Shown here: positions 1-5,750 of the stretch, piece after piece
How the letters are laid out: each line of letters opens with the position of its first letter
Position numbering within the stretch: the stretch's first letter is position 1
Virus record (IMG/VR): IMGVR_UViG_3300030451_006566
Location: 1-28,643 of that record
DNA: 28,643 nt
Direction: 5' to 3' (one strand)
Origin: a virus
Notes under the pieces: model-generated
Databases searched by the model: none
What the model saw: the letters and a program-made list of their open reading frames with translations, nothing else
What the model was told of the DNA's origin: nothing
Program-made: the position numbers and the translations under genes

Positions 1-50
1 GCGGACTATTCCTTTCACCAACGGAATGCGTCTGGCAGGATGACAACTCT

Positions 51-67
51 GGGGGACTAATTCCCCC
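51..67 (+). terminator. G5/C5 hairpin, probable terminator of the upstream gene
   Basis: Five G (51-55) pair perfectly with five C (63-67) across a 7-base loop, ACTAATT. A T-rich stretch (TTGTTTTC) begins a few bases later but not directly after the stem, so this is not a textbook intrinsic terminator. It lies 30 bases before the nucleotidyltransferase start and could instead stabilise mRNA ends. A very similar hairpin follows that gene at 1037-1055. Confidence 0.45.
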
Positions 68-97
68 CTCAATTGTTTTCACTTTTCTTCTTCAATT

Positions 98-1009
98 ATG
101 ACCAAAATTCTTCACATCGAACACCCCGAAGATACCATCCTCACAGGTGACACTTCTTTCCTGCAATCTATCAAGACAAAGCAACATCTTTCTATGAAGA
201 TTGATGGTGCTCCTGCTATTGTTTGGGGCATCAATCCTGCGACTGGAAACTTCTTCGTGGGCACCAAATCTGTGTTCAATAAAGTGAAGATTAAGATCAA
301 CGAATCTCACCAGGACATTGATGCTAACCACACCGGCATCGTTGCAACTATTCTCCACAATTGCTACGACTATCTGCCACAAACCAACGGCATTCTTCAG
401 GGTGATTTTATTGGTTTCGGTGGTTCTGATGAGTATACACCAAACACCATTACTTACAAATTCCCTAACATCGTGCGGGAGGAAATCATCATTGCTCCGC
501 ATACACTTTATGAAGCAGAATCTGACCTGCGTGATGCTATCGCACGTCCCCTAGATTATGTCATCACTGATACTCCCTACTGTAAGTTCGTTAAGAGTGA
601 TGCCTACATTTATTCCGGTTGGTATCATGAACTAGGTGAAGAGTTTGAGTTACCTCCCGTTGTGAATATGATTGAGGAACTGATGCAAACCGTTGAGTTC
701 GTGATTGATAAGGAAGCAGAACAAATTAAGAAAAATGTTAATCGTTCTATTCGTGAGGGTTATGCACTAACTAACGACGATTTTCTGGGTAATGAGTCAC
801 TCATGCACCTCTACGGGTTGATGATAGTTTTGAAGGATGATCTTCGTTCTCAGTGTCGTCAACTCAACGGACCCGAAGCATACCTCAACGGTGAAAGAAT
901 CTCTGGTGAGGGTTATGTAATGCACAATGAGTTCGGTACATTTAAGTTGGTCAATCGTCGGTCCTTCAGTGTTGCTAACTTCAACAACCCTAAGTATGCA
1001 ACAGTCTGA
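98..1009 (+). CDS. ATP-dependent ligase-like nucleotidyltransferase (DUF6267-like phage family)
   Basis: This 303-residue protein has the motif set of the covalent nucleotidyltransferase superfamily (DNA/RNA ligases and capping enzymes). Motif I is LSMKIDGAPAIVWG, with the expected AMP-accepting lysine at K34 and KxDG at 34-37. A motif III-like segment LQGDFIGFGG lies at 100-109, a motif IV-like EGYV at 271-274, and a motif V-like FKLV at 282-285, with K283 the likely phosphate-contacting lysine. No OB-fold domain follows, since the protein ends 18 residues after motif V, so it would be a catalytic core only. Related proteins are annotated as DUF6267 or hypothetical in T4-like cyanophages; that name is from memory. 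Substrate is unknown: RNA repair, DNA end sealing or protein AMPylation are all possible. The start is ATG at 98 with no visible Shine-Dalgarno. The gene stands alone between two G/C hairpins, so it may be a separate transcript. Confidence 0.75.
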   Translation: MTKILHIEHPEDTILTGDTSFLQSIKTKQHLSMKIDGAPAIVWGINPATGNFFVGTKSVFNKVKIKINESHQDIDANHTGIVATILHNCYDYLPQTNGILQGDFIGFGGSDEYTPNTITYKFPNIVREEIIIAPHTLYEAESDLRDAIARPLDYVITDTPYCKFVKSDAYIYSGWYHELGEEFELPPVVNMIEELMQTVEFVIDKEAEQIKKNVNRSIREGYALTNDDFLGNESLMHLYGLMIVLKDDLRSQCRQLNGPEAYLNGERISGEGYVMHNEFGTFKLVNRRSFSVANFNNPKYATV

Positions 1010-1036
1010 TAATCATTCGTTCGTGATATCAGCAGT

Positions 1037-1055
1037 GGGGGGTTATATGCCCCCC
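1037..1055 (+). terminator. G6/C6 hairpin, probable terminator after the nucleotidyltransferase gene
   Basis: Six G (1037-1042) pair with six C (1050-1055) around the loop TTATATG. It begins 28 bases after the stop codon of the gene at 98-1009. The following bases (TTATGTGTTG) are only weakly T-rich. Its architecture matches the hairpin at 51-67. The remaining stretch to 1193 is AT-rich spacer with a 12-base A7T5 run (1149-1160 region) and no convincing gene or promoter. Confidence 0.45.
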
Positions 1056-1193
1056 TTATGTGTTGCCCGCCGTGCCCCCGTATATAAAAACCCCCTACTT
1101 CCCTAAGCTATAAACGACCCCAATCGACTTCTCTATAACACTCTAATAAAAAAAATTTTTCATATATAAAAACATGCGATAGGATTCAAAGAT

Positions 1194-1364
1194 ATGCAAA
1201 AAAATCCGCAGGAAAATTTTACGACCATAGACATCGATCCAGTATCTGGGGAGTATCTCATCACCATACCACAATGGATCTGTGATGAGAACGGATGGTA
1301 CGAGGGAGTAGAAGTAAACATCGAGGTCGATGGAGACTCTATCATAATTCAAAGTATTGACTAA
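1194..1364 (+). CDS. Small AbrB/SpoVT-like swapped-hairpin protein
   Basis: This 56-residue protein has a layout typical of AbrB/MazE/SpoVT swapped-hairpin beta barrels. A strand ending in YLITIPQWI (21-29) precedes a short helix or turn, then GWYEGVEVNIEVDGDSIII (34-52), which matches the family pattern in which a glycine-containing hydrophobic-E-G turn leads into paired acidic strands. The fold assignment is from pattern recognition alone. Full-length AbrB-type transcription factors and MazE-type antitoxins carry extra domains, which are absent here, so a DNA-binding or antitoxin role is only a possibility. The ATG at 1194 has an AGGA at 1181-1184, nine bases upstream. A sigma70-like promoter for the next gene overlaps its last codons. 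It was too short to stand out in ordinary ORF screening, but its codon pattern matches its neighbours. Confidence 0.6.
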   Translation: MQKNPQENFTTIDIDPVSGEYLITIPQWICDENGWYEGVEVNIEVDGDSIIIQSID

Positions 1365-1385
1365 GTATAGATAGAGTGTTATGAT
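1357..1385 (+). promoter_or_regulatory. Sigma70-like promoter ahead of the glycosyltransferase
   Basis: A -35 box TTGACT (1357-1362) and a -10 box TATGAT (1380-1385) each match the sigma70 consensus at five of six positions, with the optimal 17-base spacing. Transcription would start near 1392, giving a leader of roughly 16 bases before the ATG at 1408. The -35 box overlaps the last codons of the preceding 56-residue gene. In T4-like cyanophages, early genes are read from such host-type promoters, so this may be an early or middle promoter. Confidence 0.5.
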
Positions 1386-1407
1386 ATTGACGTAGTTACT
1401 TACAGTT

Positions 1408-2166
1408 ATGGCTAAAGGATTTACTGTTAAAGCAAAGGCACCCAAAAAGTCTGAGAGTACTCAAGAATGGGACTATGATAAGGCAAAGCAAATGATCAGA
1501 GGCAAGACTGTGGTCTTTTGTCTACCTGGTAGAGGAGTATCTTATACGTATCTCAAAAATTTTGTACAACTTTGTTTTGATTTGGTACAGGCAGGAGCAA
1601 GCATTCAGATCTCGCAAGATTATTCATCAATGGTGAATTTTGCAAGGTGCAAGTGTTTAGGTGCGAATGTACTGCGAGGACCGGATCAGATTCCCTGGGA
1701 CGGAAAGTTGCACTATGATTATCAGTTATGGATTGATAGTGATATTGTATTCAACACTGAGAAGTTCTGGCAGTTGGTACTGATGGATCAAGACATTGCC
1801 AGTGGATGGTACATGACTGAGGACGGTCGTACCACAAGTGTTGCACACTGGATGGATGAGGATGACTTCCGTAACAATGGTGGAGTCATGAATCATGAAA
1901 CGGCAGAAACGATGCCAAAACGTAAGAAACCATTTACTGTAGACTATGCAGGATTTGGATGGTTGCTGATTAAGCACGGAGTCTTTGAGCATTCTGAGAT
2001 GAAGTATCCATGGTTTGCACCAAAGATGCAAGTCTTTGAATCTGGAGAGGTACAGGATATGTGTGGAGAAGATGTATCATTCTGTCTCGATGCAAAAGAA
2101 GCAGGTTTTGAAATCTGGTGCGATCCTCGTATCAGAGTTGGTCACGAGAAGACAAGGGTTATCTGA
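1408..2166 (+). CDS. GT-A fold glycosyltransferase (family 2-like)
   Basis: This 252-residue protein resembles nucleotide-sugar-dependent GT-A glycosyltransferases. A beta strand VVFCLPGRG (35-43) opens the fold. LWIDSDIVF (107-115) holds a DxD motif at D110-D112, which binds the metal and sugar nucleotide in this fold. GEDVSFCLDAKEAGFEIW (220-237) supplies the usual catalytic acidic pair E221-D222, and H246 in RVGHE is the expected late metal ligand. No membrane segment is seen, so it should act in the infected cell's cytoplasm. The sugar and acceptor are not readable from sequence; phage DNA, virion proteins or host surface glycans are candidates. The start has no clear Shine-Dalgarno, but a good sigma70-like promoter ends 22 bases before it. 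Its stop TGA overlaps the next ATG by one base, so the two are translationally linked. Confidence 0.8.
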   Translation: MAKGFTVKAKAPKKSESTQEWDYDKAKQMIRGKTVVFCLPGRGVSYTYLKNFVQLCFDLVQAGASIQISQDYSSMVNFARCKCLGANVLRGPDQIPWDGKLHYDYQLWIDSDIVFNTEKFWQLVLMDQDIASGWYMTEDGRTTSVAHWMDEDDFRNNGGVMNHETAETMPKRKKPFTVDYAGFGWLLIKHGVFEHSEMKYPWFAPKMQVFESGEVQDMCGEDVSFCLDAKEAGFEIWCDPRIRVGHEKTRVI

Positions 2167-2327
2167 TGTCACTGACAAGATATACAATTCTCCACAAAGA
2201 AAAAATTCTGTATAAGAACTTGACGGAGGAAGAATATTTTGATATTATGGAGGACCTTTCTATAGAGTATTATCAGAAGGGTTCTCCAAGACCTCAAGAT
2301 CTTGAAACAAAAATCATTAAATTATAA
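2166..2327 (+). CDS. Conserved small cyanophage-type protein, unknown function
   Basis: This 53-residue protein starts at an ATG that shares its A with the glycosyltransferase stop (TGATG). An AAGGG site at 2154-2158 lies seven bases upstream. A longer version from ATG 2118 would overlap the glycosyltransferase by 49 bases and is less likely. Visible features are a short strand (RYTILHKEKILYKNL), an acidic helix around EEEYFDIMEDLSIEYYQ (22-38) and a basic tail. The pattern is reminiscent of small hypothetical proteins repeatedly seen in T4-like cyanophages, but I cannot assign a function. It lies directly before a Shine-Dalgarno-led small basic gene. Confidence 0.7.
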   Translation: MSLTRYTILHKEKILYKNLTEEEYFDIMEDLSIEYYQKGSPRPQDLETKIIKL

Positions 2328-2331
2328 GGAG
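2326..2331 (+). promoter_or_regulatory. Shine-Dalgarno site AAGGAG
   Basis: AAGGAG overlaps the TAA stop of the preceding 53-residue gene and lies four bases before the ATG at 2336. It is one of the few strong ribosome sites in the window and fixes the start of the 49-residue basic protein. Confidence 0.7.
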
Positions 2332-2335
2332 TATT

Positions 2336-2485
2336 ATGGCAGTTCGTTCAAAGGTTGGTTTGGTCAAGGACGGTTTTATGCCGGGCAAACCGAAAAAGTC
2401 TCGTCAAGGTGAAGGTAAGAATACAAAGTACTCGGCAACCTCGCGTAACTCGGCTCGTAAACGTTATCGGGGACAGGGACGATAA
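2336..2485 (+). CDS. Small highly basic protein, unknown function
   Basis: This 49-residue protein is rich in lysine and arginine (16 of 49 residues) with almost no acidic residues. It is low in hydrophobic content, glycine- and serine-rich, and probably unstructured when free. Segments KDGFMPGKPKKSRQ (11-24) and a C-terminal NSARKRYRGQGR resemble nucleic-acid- or capsid-binding tails. I recall similar short basic proteins in cyanophage genomes, always labelled hypothetical. Nucleic acid binding is an inference from composition only. The start is secured by AAGGAG at 2326-2331. It was too short for routine ORF calling. Confidence 0.7.
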   Translation: MAVRSKVGLVKDGFMPGKPKKSRQGEGKNTKYSATSRNSARKRYRGQGR

Positions 2486-2512
2486 TATATACATTTAGTT
2501 TTGTAACGTCAC

Positions 2513-3190
2513 ATGGCATGTTTGATTGCTAATCTTCCTTCGATGGAAGTATGGGTTAGAAAAGAATATCTAACCGACCATCAAAGTGGGCACGGTGAAT
2601 TTGTTAAGGGCGTCTGGGTTTCGGTTAAATCGATTCCTGGACGTGCTTTTTATTTTGAGACATATTTACCAGAGTATGCGGCAATGTATGATAAATTGCC
2701 TATTAGTGCCTTTGTCTCGGACCCTGAGACCCCTTCACCGGACATGAGTCTTCCAAACCTACAGTTTTGGAATTGTATGGACTACGGGGTCGTTTCGGTG
2801 GACAAGAAATTCATTGGTTCAATGGACTTTGAGTGTTATACAAGGGATCATGGTAATGTAAAAGGCACTTATGTCTGTACAATTGATAATTATCATCATG
2901 ATCCAGACTATGTTGACTATGCAACAAGTGAAAATCCTGCCGAACACAAGTCACATAACCTAATTGAACTTGAAAATGGGCAGTATGCATTGTATCCAAA
3001 CAACAGATTACGCATTTATGACAATAGTTTGACACCTGTTGACCCTAAAATGCCCGATTTTAAGGTTTCTACGCAATATTATCAGGTTGAAAATGGAAAT
3101 GAACGACTTGGAATGGGTCGTGAGGACGAATATTTCTGGAAAACGGCAAAAGAACGTGAAAATTCACCTGAAGATGGTGAAAATAAATAA
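2513..3190 (+). CDS. Conserved T4-like cyanophage protein, unknown function (upstream of gp25)
   Basis: This 225-residue soluble protein has no signal peptide or membrane segment. Its core includes IEVW-type and GVWVSVKSIPGRAFYFETYL (33-52), followed by KLPISAFVS, an aromatic-rich QFWNCMDYGVV, CTIDNYHHDPDYVDYA and YALYPNNRLRIYD. The C-terminal 30 residues are charged and probably disordered. I recall close relatives in Synechococcus and Prochlorococcus myoviruses just upstream of the baseplate genes, always without a function. Position suggests a role in late infection or assembly, but that is inference. No Shine-Dalgarno precedes the ATG at 2513. It is the last gene of the less AT-rich part of the window before a short spacer. 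Confidence 0.75.
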   Translation: MACLIANLPSMEVWVRKEYLTDHQSGHGEFVKGVWVSVKSIPGRAFYFETYLPEYAAMYDKLPISAFVSDPETPSPDMSLPNLQFWNCMDYGVVSVDKKFIGSMDFECYTRDHGNVKGTYVCTIDNYHHDPDYVDYATSENPAEHKSHNLIELENGQYALYPNNRLRIYDNSLTPVDPKMPDFKVSTQYYQVENGNERLGMGREDEYFWKTAKERENSPEDGENK

Positions 3191-3220
3191 AAAATAGGGA
3201 TAGCAACCCCTCAAAAAGTT

Positions 3221-3240
3221 CTGTTTTTCTTAAACAGGAG
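3221..3240 (+). promoter_or_regulatory. Hairpin overlapping the ribosome site of the 58-residue gene
   Basis: CTGTTT (3221-3226) and AAACAG (3232-3237) form a perfect six-base stem with loop TTCTT. The 3' arm includes the first two bases of the AGGAG ribosome site (3236-3240), which lies four bases before ATG 3245. Pairing could limit ribosome access, as in T4 mRNA leaders, but the stem has only two G-C pairs and would be weak. Confidence 0.4.
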
Positions 3241-3244
3241 CAAA

Positions 3245-3421
3245 ATGGGCAATTCACCTGTCGATAGAGACAAAAATTACATGAGAGAGGTGTGGGGAAC
3301 CACGAGTTTAACGTCAGATTACTGGTCACTGCCACGAAAAACAGAAGATCCGGAAGAAAGAGTGATTCAAGAGATTATGCACGACGATTTGAAGTTAGGA
3401 CAGAAGAATCTTCAAGAATAA
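3245..3421 (+). CDS. Small acidic conserved protein, unknown function
   Basis: This 58-residue protein begins at ATG 3245, with AGGAG four bases upstream. Recognisable parts are NYMREVWGTTSLTSDYWSLP (11-30), containing three tryptophan/tyrosine anchor positions, and a helical acidic tail EDPEERVIQEIMHDDLK (34-50). No known domain is evident. It sits three bases before the late promoter at 3424, so it is the last gene before the baseplate cluster and probably belongs to the upstream transcript. A hairpin overlaps its ribosome site. It was too short for routine ORF calling, but both frame and ribosome site support it. Confidence 0.65.
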   Translation: MGNSPVDRDKNYMREVWGTTSLTSDYWSLPRKTEDPEERVIQEIMHDDLKLGQKNLQE

Positions 3422-3423
3422 GG

Positions 3424-3431
3424 TATAAATA
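3424..3431 (+). promoter_or_regulatory. T4-type late promoter for the gp25-gp6-giant unit
   Basis: An exact TATAAATA octamer, the T4 late promoter -10 element read by the phage gp55 sigma factor, lies 22 bases before the gp25 start codon. The same octamer recurs before gp8 (17363) and before the gene at 26351. It marks the change to the AT-rich virion block. Confidence 0.75.
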
Positions 3432-3453
3432 AAATTACGAAAACTCTTAAAAG

Positions 3454-3855
3454 ATGGCAATTCAGAGGATATCAAGGGTATTTAAGGACATTAATTTGTC
3501 TTTTGAGCCACATCCTGTGACAAAAGACTTACAAGTACTTAAAAATGAGAACGCAATTCGTCGTTCTGTGAGAAATATTGTCGAAACCATCCCAACAGAG
3601 AGATTTTTTAACTCTTTGTTGGGTTCTGACGTAAGAAGCAGTCTATTTGAATTTGTTGATTTTGGTACAGCATCTGCAATTCAAGATCAAATTCAAATTG
3701 CAATTGAAAATTTTGAAGAAAGAGTCGAAAATTTGATCGTTGAAGTAAATCCAGCACCAGATAATAATTCTTTCAATGTTACAGTCATATTTGATATCAT
3801 TGGTCAAGAGTTTCCAACACAAGAATATTCATTCCTCTTAGAGGCAACAAGATAA
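3454..3855 (+). CDS. 25: Baseplate wedge subunit gp25
   Basis: This 133-residue protein is about the size of T4 gp25 (132 residues) and belongs to the gp25/lysozyme-like family found in all contractile injection systems. The family core is visible: ENAIRRSVRNIVETIPTERF (32-51), the segment that contacts gp6 and the sheath initiator, followed by GSDVRSSLFEFVD (57-69). The C-terminal half is a beta-rich end with SFNVTVIFDI. It helps close the wedge around the hub and connects to the tail tube/sheath start. It directly follows an exact late promoter, and its stop is one base before the gp6 start, as in a translationally coupled late operon. Confidence 0.92.
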   Translation: MAIQRISRVFKDINLSFEPHPVTKDLQVLKNENAIRRSVRNIVETIPTERFFNSLLGSDVRSSLFEFVDFGTASAIQDQIQIAIENFEERVENLIVEVNPAPDNNSFNVTVIFDIIGQEFPTQEYSFLLEATR

Positions 3856-3856
3856 A

Positions 3857-5749
3857 ATGCCTTTTACAAAGTATACAAATCTAGATTTTGATCAGATAAA
3901 GACTTCTATCAAAGACTATCTCCGTGCAAACTCTACGTTTACGGATTTTGACTTTGAGGGATCAAATTTTTCTGTTTTAATTGATACATTAGCATATAAC
4001 TCTTATATTACCGCATTCAACTCTAACATGGTTGTGAATGAATCCTTTTTGGATTCTGCTACATTAAGAGAGAATGTAGTATCTCTTGCAGGAAATATCG
4101 GATATTTACCACGATCTAGAACTGCATCAAAAGCTCAAATATCTTTTAATGTAACAACAAACGTAGATACCCCCACGTTAACCCTTAAGGCTGGAATAGT
4201 ATGTGTGGGTAATGCCAATGACTCCTCGTATACATTTGCTATTCCTGAAGACATAATAGCAAATGTAGTTGATGGTTCTGCATCATTTAATAATATCGAT
4301 GTATTTCAAGGTATATTTCTAACAAAACAATTTCTTTATGATGGATCTTTAGATCAGAGATTTATTTTAAATAACTCTTTCATTGATACATCAACTATTA
4401 GAGTTTATATTAGTAAATCTCAAACCACAAGAGGTATTGAGTACTCTTTGTCTGAAAATATTTTTGATATTACCAACAATTCAAGAATATTTTTTATTGG
4501 TGAAATACAAGATGAAAAATATGAATTAAGATTTGGTGATGGAATTATAGGAAAGAAACTTGGAGAAGATAATGATGGCAATTATATCAATGTAGATTAT
4601 ATTATAACTGATGGTAAAGATGGAAATGGTGCAAGTAATTTTTCTTTTTCTGGAACTTTAGTATCCGCATCTGATTCTATCATAGATCCGGGAAATATTA
4701 TCATCACAACGAATCAGGCATCTAATAATGGTGGTAATATTGAACCTATAGATTCTATAAAGTATTATGCTCCAAGATTATATTCTTCTCAATATAGAGC
4801 AGTTACATCCAGAGACTACGAAGCTATAATTAAAAAAATATATCCAAATACAGAGTCTGTTTCTGTTGTTGGTGGAGAGCAACTTGATCCTCCGCAGTTT
4901 GGAACAGTTCAAATAAGTATCAAACCTAAAAACGGAAGTTTTGTTTCTGATTTTAATAAAGATCAAATTTTATCAAAAATTAAACAATATTCAGTATCTG
5001 GAATCAATCAAAAAATAACAGATCTAAAAATTCTTTATGTTGAATTAAATAGTTCGATTTATTATAATTATTCTTTAATATCAAGTCCAAATTCACTTAA
5101 AACATCTGTAATAAACTCACTTGAAAAATATTCAAAGTCCGTAGATTTAAATAAGTTTGGAGGAAGATTTAAATATAGTAAAGTTCAACAAATTATTGAT
5201 AATACTGACACTTCTATCACATCCAATATAACTAAAATTACCATACGCAGAGATTTGAAAGCTGTCTTGAATTCACCTGTTCAATATGAATTATGTTATG
5301 GTAATAGATTTCACGTTGAATCGGAAGGTAAGAATATAAAATCTACAGGATTTAAAATTTTAGGTGAGTCCTCCACTGTATATCTCACAGACGTGCCAAA
5401 TGCTGATAGAACTTCTGGTATTTTATCATTATTTAAAATTGTCAATGGAAGTCCTATCACAGTCGGAAATGAAGTAGGAACAGTTGATTACGAAAAAGGT
5501 GAACTTATTTTTGGACCTTTAAATATTACTGAAACAGAAGTTTCTGGTAGTGTTGTAGAAATTCAAGCATTCCCTGAATCAAATGACGTTGTTGGTTTGA
5601 GAGATTTATATATCTCCCTAAGTATTCCAAAAAGTGAGATAAATATGATAAGAGACGTAATTGCATCTGGTGATGAGATATCAGGAACCAGATTTGTCAG
5701 TGATTTTTACACATCAAGTTATTCAAACGGTAGCCTAGTAAGAAAGTAA
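3857..5749 (+). CDS. 6: Baseplate wedge subunit gp6 (J-like family)
   Basis: This 630-residue protein is close to the length of T4 gp6 (660). The N-terminal helical part (about 10-90) contains GSNFSVLIDTLAYNSYI (35-51) and LRENVVSLAGNIGYLP (70-85), the most recognisable signature of gp6/phage P2 gpJ-like baseplate proteins. A central J-like region near 305-365 has PRLYSSQYRAVTSRDYEAII and GGEQLDPPQFGTVQISIKP. The gp6 dimers form the ring that binds the wedge to gp25 and gp53 around the hub. The gene is followed one base later by the giant gp7-like gene, matching the T4 gene order 6-7-8. Confidence 0.92.
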   Translation: MPFTKYTNLDFDQIKTSIKDYLRANSTFTDFDFEGSNFSVLIDTLAYNSYITAFNSNMVVNESFLDSATLRENVVSLAGNIGYLPRSRTASKAQISFNVTTNVDTPTLTLKAGIVCVGNANDSSYTFAIPEDIIANVVDGSASFNNIDVFQGIFLTKQFLYDGSLDQRFILNNSFIDTSTIRVYISKSQTTRGIEYSLSENIFDITNNSRIFFIGEIQDEKYELRFGDGIIGKKLGEDNDGNYINVDYIITDGKDGNGASNFSFSGTLVSASDSIIDPGNIIITTNQASNNGGNIEPIDSIKYYAPRLYSSQYRAVTSRDYEAIIKKIYPNTESVSVVGGEQLDPPQFGTVQISIKPKNGSFVSDFNKDQILSKIKQYSVSGINQKITDLKILYVELNSSIYYNYSLISSPNSLKTSVINSLEKYSKSVDLNKFGGRFKYSKVQQIIDNTDTSITSNITKITIRRDLKAVLNSPVQYELCYGNRFHVESEGKNIKSTGFKILGESSTVYLTDVPNADRTSGILSLFKIVNGSPITVGNEVGTVDYEKGELIFGPLNITETEVSGSVVEIQAFPESNDVVGLRDLYISLSIPKSEINMIRDVIASGDEISGTRFVSDFYTSSYSNGSLVRK

Positions 5750-5750
5750 T

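Noticed and set aside
1-60. End of an upstream gene
   Set aside because: Two frames remain open from base 2 to TGA 41-43 and from base 1 to TAA 58-60. Too few codons are visible to choose between them, so no gene is called.
92-502. Reverse-strand open frame of 136 codons
   Set aside because: It is the complement of the nucleotidyltransferase gene, has no ribosome site, and encodes no recognisable motif.
1047-1106. A 19-codon open frame after the G6/C6 hairpin
   Set aside because: It starts inside the hairpin loop, is proline-rich by chance from C-runs, and has no ribosome site.
1143-1445. Reverse-strand open frame of 100 codons
   Set aside because: It is opposite the AbrB-like gene and a promoter. 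The + strand 56-residue frame has a better protein pattern and a ribosome site.
2118-2165. Longer start for the 53-residue gene
   Set aside because: It would add 16 residues inside the glycosyltransferase gene; ATG 2166 has a good AAGGG site and the usual TGATG overlap.
3182-3189. AATAAATA, a possible late promoter before the 58-residue gene
   Set aside because: It lies in the last codons of an upstream gene and differs from TATAAATA in its first base; in AT-rich DNA such near matches are expected.
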